Made by a program: the position numbers and the translations under genes. Shown piece by piece: positions 8,530-18,030 of a stretch of DNA of 25,706 bases. Origin of the DNA: Candidatus Arcanibacter lacustris (GTDB lineage Bacteria > Pseudomonadota > Alphaproteobacteria > Rickettsiales > Arcanibacteraceae). The stretch covers positions 1-25,706 of the forward strand of contig JYHA01000028.1 in the NCBI GenBank assembly GCA_000970895.1. The letters are read 5' to 3'. Each line of letters opens with the position of its first letter. Positions within the stretch are counted from its first letter, which is position 1. The notes beneath the pieces were generated by a model. The model did not search any database, was not told where the DNA came from, and saw nothing but the letters and a program-made list of their open reading frames with translations.

Positions 8530-10581
8530 ATGCCAAAACTCAAAATTGATGGAAAAGAAATAGAAGTCCAAGCAGGTATCACCCTAATCCAAGCATGTGA
8601 AATTGCGGGAGTAGAGATACCAAGATTTTGTTATCATGATAGATTATCAATTGCTGGTAATTGTCGTATGTGTTTAGTTGAAGTGGAAAAATCGCCAAAG
8701 CCAGTAGCATCTTGCGCTATGCCTGTGTCAGAAGGAATGGTTGTTCATACAGATAGTGCTATGGTGAAAAAAGCCCGCGAAGGGGTTATGGAGTTTTTGC
8801 TCATTAATCATCCCCTAGATTGTCCAATTTGTGATCAGGGTGGTGAATGTGATTTGCAGGATCAAGCTCATTTATATGGTAAGGGCGAAAGTAGATATGA
8901 CGAACATAAAAGAGCAGTAGTAGATAAAGATTGGGGTCCGCTCGTTGAAACTCAGATGACTCGCTGTATTCACTGTACTCGTTGTGTGAGATTTTTAACT
9001 GAAGTAGCAGGAGTTGAAGATTTAGGTGCAACAGGTAGGGGAGAACATACGGAAGTAGGAACTTATATCAAAAAATCTGTTGGCTCTGAAATGAGTGGTA
9101 ATATTATTGATTTATGCCCCGTTGGAGCTCTAACTTCTAAGCCATATGCATTTAAAGCAAGAAGCTGGGAATTGAAAAAAACAGAAACTATAGATGTGCT
9201 AGATGCTGTAGGAAGTAATATCAGAGTTGATTCTAGAGGCTTAGAAGTATTAAGGGTTCTACCCCGTTTAAACGAAGATATCAATGAAGAATGGATTTCT
9301 GATAAAACTAGATTTGCTTATGATGGTTTAAAATGCCAAAGACTTGATACTCCAATGATCAAGAAGGAAGGAAGGTTAGTATCGGTATCGTGGGAAGAAG
9401 CACTTACTTATGCAGCTGAAAAATTAAAATCAACATTTAGTAATAAGATTGCTGCTTTTGTGGGAAATCTAGCTGATTGTGAATCTATCATGGTGTTAAA
9501 AGATCTGCTCAATTCCATGCATTGTTATAATTTAGATTGTAGAATTGATGGAGCGAAAATTGATGCTAAAAAACGCAGCTCTTATATTTTTAACTCTACC
9601 ATTGCGGGGATTGATCAGTCTGATGTTTGTTTATTAATTGGTACTAATCCAAGATATGAAGCATCTATTATTAATGCGCGTATTAGGAAAAGATGGACGA
9701 TGGGTGGTTATAAAATCTCATCAATTGGCCCTGAAATTGATCTTGCTTATCCTGTCGCTCATTTGGGCAATGATTTGAATATTTTAAAAGAAATATATTT
9801 AAGAAATCATCCATTCGGTCCTCAATTAGTTCAGGCTAAATATCCTCTTGTTATATTAGGATCAGATGTTGCCTCTCGCCCTGATGGAGCTGCAATTTTA
9901 TATATGGTTGACCAGATCTGTAGGAATAACGATATGGTGCGCGCTGATTGGAATGGTTATAATTTATTACAAAAAGTTGCATCTAGGGTTGGTGCGCTTG
10001 ATCTTGGTTTTGTACCAGAGAAAAATGGTAAATCCATGCAAGAAATATATGATGCGATTGCTGAAAATGAAGTCGAAGTAGTATACCTGCTCGGTGCTGA
10101 TGATGTTGATATGAAAAAACTTGGTACGAGTTTTGTCATCTATCAAGGTCATCATGGAGATAAGGGAGCCCAGAGAGCTGATATTATTTTACCTGGCGCC
10201 GCTTATACTGAGAAAAATGCTACTTATGTCAATACTGAAGGTAGGGTACAAAGAGCATCCTTAGTTGTTGCTCCTCCGGGTGATGCTAAAGAAGATCGCT
10301 TGATCTTGCAGGAATTAGCAAAATATTGCGAAGTAAATCTTGGTTATAATAGTTTGTCTGAATTACGTGAGAGAATGGCAAAACAAGCAGCTCATTTTGC
10401 AAATGTGGATCTTATTACCAAAGCTGATTATGCTTGCGAATTTGGTGTAGAGGGTGAGATTAATTATGGTAAGATAGATATATCAATGTCTAAAGATAAT
10501 TATTATATGAGCGATGTAATTACTCGTTCTTCTCGTACTATGGCTGAGTGTGTGAAAAATTTTGTAGTGGCAAAGAAATGA
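8530..10581 (+). CDS. nuoG: NADH:quinone oxidoreductase subunit G (75 kDa)
   Basis: Large iron-sulphur subunit that passes electrons from NuoF toward NuoI. Counting from ATG 8530 (683 residues), the N-terminal ferredoxin domain has Cys34, Cys45, Cys48 and Cys62 (N1b). His94, Cys98, Cys101 and Cys107 follow (N5), then Cys146, Cys149, Cys152 and Cys196 (N4). A molybdopterin-oxidoreductase-like domain follows from about 210. An in-frame TTG at 8515 overlaps the nuoF stop and would add five residues; ATG 8530 is preferred because MPKLKIDGKEIEV begins where the family's N-terminal beta-strand begins. Neither start has a clear Shine-Dalgarno. The gene ends in an ATGA overlap with nuoH. Confidence 0.95.
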   Translation: MPKLKIDGKEIEVQAGITLIQACEIAGVEIPRFCYHDRLSIAGNCRMCLVEVEKSPKPVASCAMPVSEGMVVHTDSAMVKKAREGVMEFLLINHPLDCPICDQGGECDLQDQAHLYGKGESRYDEHKRAVVDKDWGPLVETQMTRCIHCTRCVRFLTEVAGVEDLGATGRGEHTEVGTYIKKSVGSEMSGNIIDLCPVGALTSKPYAFKARSWELKKTETIDVLDAVGSNIRVDSRGLEVLRVLPRLNEDINEEWISDKTRFAYDGLKCQRLDTPMIKKEGRLVSVSWEEALTYAAEKLKSTFSNKIAAFVGNLADCESIMVLKDLLNSMHCYNLDCRIDGAKIDAKKRSSYIFNSTIAGIDQSDVCLLIGTNPRYEASIINARIRKRWTMGGYKISSIGPEIDLAYPVAHLGNDLNILKEIYLRNHPFGPQLVQAKYPLVILGSDVASRPDGAAILYMVDQICRNNDMVRADWNGYNLLQKVASRVGALDLGFVPEKNGKSMQEIYDAIAENEVEVVYLLGADDVDMKKLGTSFVIYQGHHGDKGAQRADIILPGAAYTEKNATYVNTEGRVQRASLVVAPPGDAKEDRLILQELAKYCEVNLGYNSLSELRERMAKQAAHFANVDLITKADYACEFGVEGEINYGKIDISMSKDNYYMSDVITRSSRTMAECVKNFVVAKK

Positions 10582-11600
10582 AAATAGATCTTATGAGTTA
10601 TATAGTTCCTATGATCTGGATTGTTGTAAAGATAGTTGCAATTATCCTGCCGTTGCTTTTATCAGTTGCTTATTTAACGCTTGCTGAGAGAAAAATCATA
10701 GCCTTGATGCAACTAAGAAAAGGCCCTAATGTAGTTGGTCCATTTGGTTTGTTACAGCCCCTTGCTGATGGTTTGAAATTGATGTTCAAAGAGCTGATAT
10801 TTCCTAAAAAATCAGATAAGTTAGTGTTTCTACTAGCTCCGATGATTACACTTATTTTGAGTTTGGTTGGTTGGGCGGTGATTCCTTTTGGTCAAGATAT
10901 GGTGCTTGCTAATATTAATGTTGGGGTATTATATATACTGGCTATTTCTTCTTTAGGAGTTTATGGAATTATTATGGCTGGTTGGGCTAGTAATTCTAAA
11001 TATGCATTTTTAGGTGCTATTCGTTCTTCTGCCCAGATGATTTCTTATGAAGTATCAATAGGATTGGTGCTGATATCTGTGCTTTTATGCAGCGGTTCAC
11101 TAAATTTGACAGATATTGTTAACTCTCAAAGCCATATGCCGTGGTTTATTAAGCTTTTGTTATTACCTATGATGGTAATATTCTTTATCTCATGTTTGGC
11201 TGAGACTAATAGATTGCCATTTGATTTGCCAGAAGCAGAAGCAGAACTAGTTGCAGGTTATAATGTGGAATATTCATCGATGATGTTTGCAATGTTTTTC
11301 CTAGGTGAATATGCCAATATGATATTAACGAGCGCTGTTACTGTAATATTATTTATGGGTGGATGGTTGCCTCCTTTTGGTATAGAGGCTTTAACTATAT
11401 TGCCAGGATTTGTGTGGATGTTGCTTAAAATATCATTCTTATTATTCTGCTTTATTTGGATTAGAGCAAGCTTCCCTAGATATAGATATGATCAATTAAT
11501 GCATATTGGTTGGAAAGTATTTTTACCTATTTCTTTATTATGGGTAGTGATTATGGCTGCTGCTTTAATATATTCAGGACAATTGCCAGGATTATCATGA
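10578..11600 (+). CDS. nuoH: NADH:quinone oxidoreductase subunit H
   Basis: Membrane subunit that, with NuoB and NuoD, forms the quinone entry channel. The 340-residue product has about eight hydrophobic helices and the conserved loops LAERKIIALMQLRKGPN and GPFGLLQPLADGLKLMFKE near the N-terminus, and FDLPEAEAELVAGYNVEYS with its acidic residues at about 213-231. The frame is open from a GTG at 10548 inside nuoG, but ATG 10578 in the ATGA overlap with the nuoG stop gives the normal N-terminus. It overlaps nuoI in the same way. Confidence 0.96.
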   Translation: MKIDLMSYIVPMIWIVVKIVAIILPLLLSVAYLTLAERKIIALMQLRKGPNVVGPFGLLQPLADGLKLMFKELIFPKKSDKLVFLLAPMITLILSLVGWAVIPFGQDMVLANINVGVLYILAISSLGVYGIIMAGWASNSKYAFLGAIRSSAQMISYEVSIGLVLISVLLCSGSLNLTDIVNSQSHMPWFIKLLLLPMMVIFFISCLAETNRLPFDLPEAEAELVAGYNVEYSSMMFAMFFLGEYANMILTSAVTVILFMGGWLPPFGIEALTILPGFVWMLLKISFLLFCFIWIRASFPRYRYDQLMHIGWKVFLPISLLWVVIMAAALIYSGQLPGLS

Positions 11601-12085
11601 AAAGATTTTTAAGAAATATTAAAGGCTTATTATTGATTGACTTGCTCAAAGGCATGTATCTAGCTTTTAGCTATATGTTTAAGAAGAGTGTGACTATTGA
11701 TTATCCTTATGAGAAAGGTACTCTTAGTCCTCGTTTCAGAGGAGAGCATGCTCTGCGTCGTTATGATAATGGTGAAGAACGTTGTATTGCTTGTAAATTA
11801 TGTGAGGCGATATGTCCTGCAAAAGCAATCACTATTGAAGCAGAAGAAAGAGCAGATGGAAGTAGGCGTACTACTGTTTATGATATTGATATGACTAAAT
11901 GTATTTATTGTGGATTATGCCAAGAAGCATGTCCGGTAGATGCAATTGTTGAGGGGCCAAATTTTGAATTTGCCACCGAAACTCACGAGGAGCTAATTTA
12001 TAATAAAGATAAACTACTCGCTAATGGCGATAGATGGGAAAAAGAATTAGCAGCGAAGCTTGAAGCTGATTATAAATATAGGTAA
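11597..12085 (+). CDS. nuoI: NADH:quinone oxidoreductase subunit I (two 4Fe-4S)
   Basis: Ferredoxin-like subunit carrying clusters N6a and N6b, linking NuoG to NuoB. The 162-residue product has two CxxCxxCxxxCP motifs: Cys63, 66, 69 and 73 (CIACKLCEAICP), and Cys102, 105, 108 and 112 (CIYCGLCQEACP). An amphipathic N-terminal segment precedes them. The open frame extends upstream inside nuoH; ATG 11597, overlapping the nuoH stop as ATGA, is the start that fits the family. Confidence 0.97.
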   Translation: MKRFLRNIKGLLLIDLLKGMYLAFSYMFKKSVTIDYPYEKGTLSPRFRGEHALRRYDNGEERCIACKLCEAICPAKAITIEAEERADGSRRTTVYDIDMTKCIYCGLCQEACPVDAIVEGPNFEFATETHEELIYNKDKLLANGDRWEKELAAKLEADYKYR

Positions 12086-12091
12086 GTGATA

Positions 12092-12715
12092 ATGTACGAC
12101 TTTATATCAGGATTGTTTTTTTATGTTTTTGCCTTTACTACTTTGCTCTCTGCGATCATGGTAGTATCGGTTAGGAACCCTGTACATTCAGTATTATTTC
12201 TAATTATGGCATTTTTTAGTACCGCTGGTCTGTTTGTTTTAATAGGCGCAGAATTCATAGCTATGACTTTGGTGATAGTATATGTAGGAGCGGTGGCTGT
12301 GTTATTCTTATTCGTTGTGATGATGATGAATATCAATGTAGAAAAAATAAAATTTGGGCTCAATAAAAACTTACCCGTTTTTATAGGGTTATCGATAATT
12401 TTACTGATAGATTTACTATTTATTATCATTTCTTCTATAGAACATATTAGTGTGAGAGGGCCTGAAAATCTTGATAAGAAAATTACCAATACTCATGAAA
12501 TTGGACAAATATTATATACAAACTATATTTATCATTTTGAGATTTCTGGTCTGGTTTTGTTAGTTGCAATGATTGGAGCTATTGTGCTTACTTTGCGTGA
12601 TAAAAAAACCTCTCATAAACAAGATAAGTCGCGTCAACTCTCAAGGAATAAAGAGAGTTCAATGAGAATTGTAAAAGTACCAACAGGGGTGGGGATAGAT
12701 GGAATTACTGATTAA
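12092..12715 (+). CDS. nuoJ: NADH:quinone oxidoreductase subunit J
   Basis: Membrane subunit of complex I (ND6 type). The 207-residue product has five hydrophobic helices; the third contains the conserved IVYVGAVAVLFLFVVMMMN region with its pi-bulge helix. The last about 35 residues are a basic, polar tail. A GTG at 12086, directly after the nuoI stop, would add two residues, but ATG 12092 has an AGG-containing sequence about 8 bases upstream. The 3' end overlaps nuoK by 17 bases. Confidence 0.93.
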   Translation: MYDFISGLFFYVFAFTTLLSAIMVVSVRNPVHSVLFLIMAFFSTAGLFVLIGAEFIAMTLVIVYVGAVAVLFLFVVMMMNINVEKIKFGLNKNLPVFIGLSIILLIDLLFIIISSIEHISVRGPENLDKKITNTHEIGQILYTNYIYHFEISGLVLLVAMIGAIVLTLRDKKTSHKQDKSRQLSRNKESSMRIVKVPTGVGIDGITD

Positions 12716-13034
12716 TAGCCCGATATTTAAAATAGGATTAACTCACTATTTAATGCTTAGTGCGATATTATTTGTACTAGCTATTTGTAGTATTTTTTCA
12801 TTTAGAAGAACTCTAATTAGTATCTTAATGGCGATTGAACTAATGTTGCTTGCTGTAAATATCAATTTTGTAGCATTCTCTGCTTATTTAAGAGATATTC
12901 ATGGTCAGATTTTTAGCTTATTTATATTGGTGGTAGCAGCAGCAGAGGCTGCCATAGGACTTGCCATTATCATAGTTCATTATAGAAATTGCGCCACCGT
13001 TGATGCGGGCGAAATCAAAGAGTTGGAAGGATAA
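12699..13034 (+). CDS. nuoK: NADH:quinone oxidoreductase subunit K
   Basis: Small membrane subunit of complex I (ND4L type) that contributes to the proton path. The 111-residue product has three helices and the two conserved intramembrane glutamates, in MAIELMLLAVNINFVAFS and in the VAAAEAAIGLAIIIVHYR helix. It is slightly longer than the usual about 100 residues because of a short N-terminal extension. The G-rich GGGGTGGGGATAG before ATG 12699 can serve as ribosome binding site. The start lies inside the nuoJ end. Confidence 0.95.
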   Translation: MELLINSPIFKIGLTHYLMLSAILFVLAICSIFSFRRTLISILMAIELMLLAVNINFVAFSAYLRDIHGQIFSLFILVVAAAEAAIGLAIIIVHYRNCATVDAGEIKELEG

Positions 13035-13036
13035 TC

Positions 13037-14938
13037 ATGGCAATATTTATTATTCTACTTCCGCTTCTATCAGCAATTGTTACAGGTTTATTTTCTGGTA
13101 AAATATCAGATAAATTGGCTTGTCTAATCACTACTATTTCCATGATTCTCACTGCCATACTTGCTATAGTAAATTTTAATAATGTGGTAATTGATGGTAA
13201 TGTTCACAATATCCACTTTTTTAGTTGGATGAATGTGGGTGCTTTTTCTGTTAATTGGGGGATGATGCTCGATAGCCTCACTTCAGTTATGTTAGTGGTA
13301 GTAACTGTTGTTTCATGTTTAGTGCATCTATATTCAACTGGTTATATGAGCCATGATCCTAATGTGCCAAGATTTATGTCTTACCTATCTTTATTTACCT
13401 TTTTCATGATTATGTTAGTAACTAGTGACAATTTCTTACAATTATTCCTAGGATGGGAAGGTGTAGGACTTTGTTCTTATTTGCTAATAGGATTCTGGTA
13501 TAAAAAAGAATCAGCTAATAAGGCTGCTATGAAAGCTTTCATTGTAAATAGAGTTGGTGATTTTGGTTTTGCTCTTGGAATTTTTACAATATTTAGCGTT
13601 TTTAACTCTCTGGAATTTAGTCATATATTTAGCCAAGTAGCATCAAAGCAATCATTAATTATAAATTTCCTAGGGTGGCAAGTTCCAGCTTTTGATTTGA
13701 TTTGTCTGTTGTTATTTATGGGTAGTATGGGTAAATCTGCGCAAATTGGTCTACATACTTGGCTTCCTGATGCGATGGAAGGCCCAACTCCAGTATCTGC
13801 CCTAATCCATGCAGCAACAATGGTTACTGCTGGTGTATTTTTAGTGGCTCGCTGTTCTCCTTTATTTGAATATTCTTGCCTTGCAAGAGAGGTGGTAACA
13901 ATAGTTGGTGCTATTACTTGTGCATTTGCGGCTACTATTGCTCTTACTCAAAATGACATTAAAAAAATTATCGCATATTCTACTTGTAGTCAGCTTGGAT
14001 ATATGTTTTTTGCCTGTGGTGTTTCATCCTATGATGCAGGAGTTTTTCATCTAATGACTCATGCTTTCTTTAAAGCTTTATTGTTCCTTGGGGCAGGCTC
14101 AGTGATTCACGCTATGAGTGGTGAGCAAGATATCAACAAAATGGGTGGGATTGCTAAAAAAATTCCATTTACTTATATCATGATGTGGATTGGCTCTTTG
14201 GCTTTAGCTGGAATTTTCCCATTTGCAGGATATTATTCTAAAGATATAATTTTGGAATCTGCTTATGCATCTGGTAGTAATTTCGCATTCATACTTGGTA
14301 ATTTCGCTGCATTCTGTACCGCATTTTATTCATGGAGACTTATTATTAAATGTTTCCACGGCAAAGCAAATGCAAGCGAAGATGTAATGCATCATGTTCA
14401 TGAGTCACCATTATCTATGACTATACCGCTTGGGGTTTTAGCTATAGGGGCGGTATTAGCAGGATTTGTAGCAAGTGATTTACTTCATATTATGGATGAG
14501 AAATTCTGGAATGGGTCGATTGTAAATCTTCATCATCTAGATGTAGAATCCGTTCCTATGTGGGTTAAAAATATGCCATTATTAATGGGCATATCAGGCA
14601 TCATACTAGCATATTTTATCTATATGATATTTCCAAAATTATCAGACATTATCGCTTCTAAGATTCGTCCTCTTTATCTATTGTCATTTAACAAATATTA
14701 TATTGATGAAATCTATGATGCTATATTTGTTAGACCTATTATGAAATTATCTCGCTATTTATGGCAAATAGTGGATGTATTAGTTATTGATGGTTTGGGA
14801 CCTAATGGTTTTGCATTTATTGCACGTCATTTTGGTGCGGTAGTCAATAAAACTCAGACTGGCTATATTTATCATTATTTATTTGTAATGCTTGCTGGAA
14901 TTACAATAATCATTAGTTTCTTAGTAATAAAATCATGA
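13037..14938 (+). CDS. nuoL: NADH:quinone oxidoreductase subunit L
   Basis: Distal antiporter-like proton-pumping subunit of complex I (ND5 type), with 633 residues and many hydrophobic helices. The core motifs are FLGWEGVGLCSYLLIGFWY with the key helix-5 glutamate, GKSAQIGLHTWLPDAMEGPT with the helix-7 lysine, and VSALIHAATMVTAGVFLVAR. A C-terminal region with the lateral helix and final transmembrane segment is present, so the gene looks full-length. GGAAGG at 13025-13030 lies 6 bases before the ATG. It overlaps nuoM by ATGA. Confidence 0.97.
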   Translation: MAIFIILLPLLSAIVTGLFSGKISDKLACLITTISMILTAILAIVNFNNVVIDGNVHNIHFFSWMNVGAFSVNWGMMLDSLTSVMLVVVTVVSCLVHLYSTGYMSHDPNVPRFMSYLSLFTFFMIMLVTSDNFLQLFLGWEGVGLCSYLLIGFWYKKESANKAAMKAFIVNRVGDFGFALGIFTIFSVFNSLEFSHIFSQVASKQSLIINFLGWQVPAFDLICLLLFMGSMGKSAQIGLHTWLPDAMEGPTPVSALIHAATMVTAGVFLVARCSPLFEYSCLAREVVTIVGAITCAFAATIALTQNDIKKIIAYSTCSQLGYMFFACGVSSYDAGVFHLMTHAFFKALLFLGAGSVIHAMSGEQDINKMGGIAKKIPFTYIMMWIGSLALAGIFPFAGYYSKDIILESAYASGSNFAFILGNFAAFCTAFYSWRLIIKCFHGKANASEDVMHHVHESPLSMTIPLGVLAIGAVLAGFVASDLLHIMDEKFWNGSIVNLHHLDVESVPMWVKNMPLLMGISGIILAYFIYMIFPKLSDIIASKIRPLYLLSFNKYYIDEIYDAIFVRPIMKLSRYLWQIVDVLVIDGLGPNGFAFIARHFGAVVNKTQTGYIYHYLFVMLAGITIIISFLVIKS

Positions 14939-16401
14939 TAGAAAATAATCTTATTAGTTTAATGTTACTCATGCCTTTATTGGGCGCTTTGCTAATTTTG
15001 TTTGTGCCAAGAAAGGCAATTATCATTGGTATAATCGCAAGTGGTTTAAGCTTTATCATTTCAATTTATATGTATACGCTATTTGATAATACAAAGACTG
15101 ACTTTCAGTTTAATGAAGTGGTATCATGGATAGAGTCATTTAACATCTATTATAGAGTGGGGGTTGATGGAATATCATTGCCACTAATTTTGCTTACTAG
15201 CTTTTTAACGCCAATTTGTATCTTGGCTAGTACAAAAGCGATTAAGAAAAATCTATCTGGCTTTATCATTGCCTTTTTACTACTTGAAACTCTGGTTATG
15301 GGAGTATTTTGTGCTCTTGATCTGATCTTATTTTACTTATGTTTTGAAGCAATGTTGATTCCTATGTATATGGTGATTGGTATTTGGGGTGGAGAAGATA
15401 GAGTTTATGCTGCTTATAAATTCTTCTTATATACACTTGCTGGATCCCTATTATTACTTTTAGCTATAATATTTATTTATATTAGCTTTAATACTATGGA
15501 TATTACAGTTCTTACTGCAAAAATGCCAAGTCTTGACTTAGGTGTTCAGCGTATTTTGTGGCTTGCTTTATTTGCCTCATTTGCTGTTAAGATTCCAATG
15601 TGGCCATTCCATACTTGGCTTCCTTATGCGCATGTACAGGCTCCAACTGCAGGATCAGTGATTTTAGCTGGTATCTTAATTAAAATGGGTGCTTATGGCT
15701 TTATCAGATTTTCGCTGCCCATGCTTCCTGAGGCTAGTAAATATTTTGCAGATTTGGTATTTTTCTTAAGTGTTGTTGCGGTGATTTACGCATCGTTAGT
15801 TGCAATAGCTCAAAGTGACATGAAGAAAATGATTGCCTATTCTTCAATTGCTCATATGGGATTTGTAACGATTGGTATTTTCTCTTTTAATATTCAGGGA
15901 ATGACTGGTGCTATGGTGCAGATTATCAGCCATGGTTTAGTATCTGCTGCCTTATTCTTATGTGTGGGGGTTTTATATGAACAAACCCACACTAAAGCCA
16001 TCAAAGACTATGGAAGTGTGGCAAAATATATGCCTAAATTTGCTTTTATTATGATGTTATTTACCATGGCAAGTGTTGGTCTTCCTGGTACTAGTGGTTT
16101 TGTGGGTGAGATTATGGTGCTTGCAGGTAGCTATAAGACAAGCCAAATTACTTGTATTTTAGCTGCGACTGGTTTGGTATTTGGTACTTGTTATATGTTG
16201 ATGCTTTATAAAAAAGTGATGTTGGGTGATACTGTAGGTGAAGTAGTATCAAAATTAAAAGATGTAAATTGTAGGGAAATGACTATTTTTGTCCCTTTAA
16301 TGTTATTGGTATTATATTTGGGTATTTACCCTAAGGTTTTGACCAATATATTTTATGTAAATGTTGCTAAATTAGCAAAAGAAATAACTCTAGGGAAGTG
16401 A
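14935..16401 (+). CDS. nuoM: NADH:quinone oxidoreductase subunit M
   Basis: Antiporter-like proton-pumping subunit (ND4 type) of 488 residues. Family motifs include CFEAMLIPMYMVIGIWGG with the conserved glutamate, FHTWLPYAHVQAPTAGSVIL, and SDMKKMIAYSSIAHMGFV. Length and hydrophobic pattern are ordinary. The ATG sits in an ATGA overlap with nuoL. Downstream, the usual direct junction with nuoN is interrupted by about 210 bases that hold repeat copy B within a short ORF starting two bases after the nuoM stop. Confidence 0.97.
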   Translation: MIENNLISLMLLMPLLGALLILFVPRKAIIIGIIASGLSFIISIYMYTLFDNTKTDFQFNEVVSWIESFNIYYRVGVDGISLPLILLTSFLTPICILASTKAIKKNLSGFIIAFLLLETLVMGVFCALDLILFYLCFEAMLIPMYMVIGIWGGEDRVYAAYKFFLYTLAGSLLLLLAIIFIYISFNTMDITVLTAKMPSLDLGVQRILWLALFASFAVKIPMWPFHTWLPYAHVQAPTAGSVILAGILIKMGAYGFIRFSLPMLPEASKYFADLVFFLSVVAVIYASLVAIAQSDMKKMIAYSSIAHMGFVTIGIFSFNIQGMTGAMVQIISHGLVSAALFLCVGVLYEQTHTKAIKDYGSVAKYMPKFAFIMMLFTMASVGLPGTSGFVGEIMVLAGSYKTSQITCILAATGLVFGTCYMLMLYKKVMLGDTVGEVVSKLKDVNCREMTIFVPLMLLVLYLGIYPKVLTNIFYVNVAKLAKEITLGK

Positions 16402-16402
16402 T

Positions 16403-16615
16403 ATGAGTATGGCTTTAAAGATAAGTTGCTCTGATGTGGGATTAAATCCTACAAGAGGTCGTCATCCTGGAGCGATTTGTTCTAACGCAAATCGCTCCAG
16501 GATCCATATTGAAGCTTTAAAAGAATGGATCCTATCGCTCGATTTTTCTTTTAGAAAAATCTCACTCCAGGATGACGTAAACCTGGTGAATTTAGGTTTA
16601 GAGGTAAGAGCATGA
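16403..16615 (+). CDS. Small ORF spanning repeat copy B between nuoM and nuoN
   Basis: A 70-codon ORF with no recognised homologue. AGGGAAG at 16392-16398 lies 4 bases before the ATG, and the stop forms an ATGA overlap with nuoN, so the frame is open across the whole gap between the two nuo genes. Most of it is repeat sequence: the product contains RGRHPGA from the left arm and EWILSLDFSFRKISLQDDV from the right arm. No domain, signal peptide or membrane segment is visible. It may be a translated bridge that keeps nuoN coupled to nuoM, or simply an open frame. A functional protein is not shown. Confidence 0.4.
   Translation: MSMALKISCSDVGLNPTRGRHPGAICSNANRSRIHIEALKEWILSLDFSFRKISLQDDVNLVNLGLEVRA
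16460..16577 (+). repeat. Quasi-palindromic repeat, copy B
   Basis: 118-base element with inverted ends, CGTCATCCTGGAGCGAT at the left and CTCCAGGATGACG at the right. The left arm folds as a perfect 14-bp hairpin (16466-16479 with 16488-16501, 8-base loop). The right arm has a 9-bp hairpin GATTTTTCT / AGAAAAATC (16541-16549 with 16553-16561, 3-base loop). A GGATCCTATCGCT block at 16528-16540 precedes the right hairpin. It is inserted between nuoM and nuoN, inside a small ORF. Confidence 0.9.
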
Positions 16616-18030
16616 CATATTTATTGATAAGACCTCTACTTGCTGAAATAATATTGGCATTTGGTGCTGTGTTATTGACCATGATTGGGGCTTTTAGCTG
16701 TAATAAAAATACAAAATTAATCTCAAGATTATCATCGCTTTTATTGTTGGTAATATTATCTATTTTAGCATTCTGTCCAAATGACAATGGTGTTAGTAGT
16801 AATTTCTTTCATTATTTTGCTAGTAATGATTATATCAGCCTATCTAAATTAATCATTATCTTATCAGGATCTTTCATTTTATCTCTTTATACAAGTAATG
16901 AAGATAAGGGTAAAGAATTCCCTGTGATGATGTTGTTTTCATTGGTTGGGATGTTGATATTAGTGAGTGCTAATGACTTTCTATCTCTATATTTGGGCAT
17001 TGAATTGCAAAGTCTATGCTTATACGTGCTAGCAAGTTATGATCATAAAAATAGCAAATCAACAGAAGCTGGTGTTAAATATTTTATCTTAAGCTCTGTA
17101 TCATCAGGATTGGTATTATACGGTATTTCGCTTATTTATGGGTTTGCTGCTACTACTAATTTCTCAGAATTAGCGGTTCTAATCAAATCTTACCAGATGC
17201 TAAATCTTGGTCTATTAGTTGGTTTTATTTTGGTGGTGGTGGGATTATGTTTTAAAATATCAGCAGCGCCATTTCATATGTGGTCTCCAGATGTTTATCA
17301 GGGATCTCCAACGATAGTTACTGCATTTTTTGTAACAGCGCCAAAGATGGCTGTTATGTTGTTGTTTTCTAGATTGATGATTAATCCTTTTGGCGATTGG
17401 ATATTAAAATGGCAACAAATAATAGTGGTGATTTCGATATTATCGATGATGGTAGGTGCATTTGGCGCTATTAGACAAAATAACATAAAAAGACTTCTAG
17501 CTTATAGTTCCATAGGTCATATTGGTTATATTATGATGGCTCTTGCAACTGGTGATAATGATGGGGTAAGGGCTATCATCACTTATGCTATTATTTATGT
17601 GGTGATGAATATTGGTATATTTGCTTGTATAGTTAGTACGAAGCTAGAAGATGTAAATTCATATGCGGGATTAGCCAAAAACAATCCATTATTAGCATTT
17701 TTAATGTCGGTGATTTTATTTTCAATGGCTGGTATCCCTCCTTTTGCAGGATTTTTTGCAAAATTCTATATCTTATTTGCCAGTATTAAAGCTGGTATGA
17801 TCTGGCTTTCTGTGATTGCTATTAGTGCTAGTTTGGTATCGGCCTATTACTATCTGAGAATAGTAAAAATTATTTATTTTGATGAAGCCAAAGAAGAGAT
17901 TATATTAACAAAATATGATAATAGCTTGTTATTAGCAATTATGAGTGTATTGTTCATAGTAACATATATGTTGTTTTCTGATAAAATTAATATAATAGTA
18001 GCAAGAGCTGCTGATTCTTTATTTTTATGA
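16612..18030 (+). CDS. nuoN: NADH:quinone oxidoreductase subunit N
   Basis: Antiporter-like proton-pumping subunit next to NuoK (ND2 type), 472 residues. Visible motifs: YLGIELQSLCLYVLAS with the conserved glutamate, FKISAAPFHMWSPDVYQGSP, and NNIKRLLAYSSIGHIGYIM. GAGGT at about 16601-16605 gives the ATG its own Shine-Dalgarno, and the start also overlaps the stop of the upstream repeat ORF. The N-terminal helix looks complete, so repeat insertion has not truncated it. The gene ends in an ATGA overlap with birA. Confidence 0.96.
   Translation: MTYLLIRPLLAEIILAFGAVLLTMIGAFSCNKNTKLISRLSSLLLLVILSILAFCPNDNGVSSNFFHYFASNDYISLSKLIIILSGSFILSLYTSNEDKGKEFPVMMLFSLVGMLILVSANDFLSLYLGIELQSLCLYVLASYDHKNSKSTEAGVKYFILSSVSSGLVLYGISLIYGFAATTNFSELAVLIKSYQMLNLGLLVGFILVVVGLCFKISAAPFHMWSPDVYQGSPTIVTAFFVTAPKMAVMLLFSRLMINPFGDWILKWQQIIVVISILSMMVGAFGAIRQNNIKRLLAYSSIGHIGYIMMALATGDNDGVRAIITYAIIYVVMNIGIFACIVSTKLEDVNSYAGLAKNNPLLAFLMSVILFSMAGIPPFAGFFAKFYILFASIKAGMIWLSVIAISASLVSAYYYLRIVKIIYFDEAKEEIILTKYDNSLLLAIMSVLFIVTYMLFSDKINIIVARAADSLFL

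Noticed and set aside
12121..12489. Minus-strand 122-codon frame opposite nuoJ
   Set aside because: Complement of hydrophobic helix codons; nuoJ is secure and no start signal is present.
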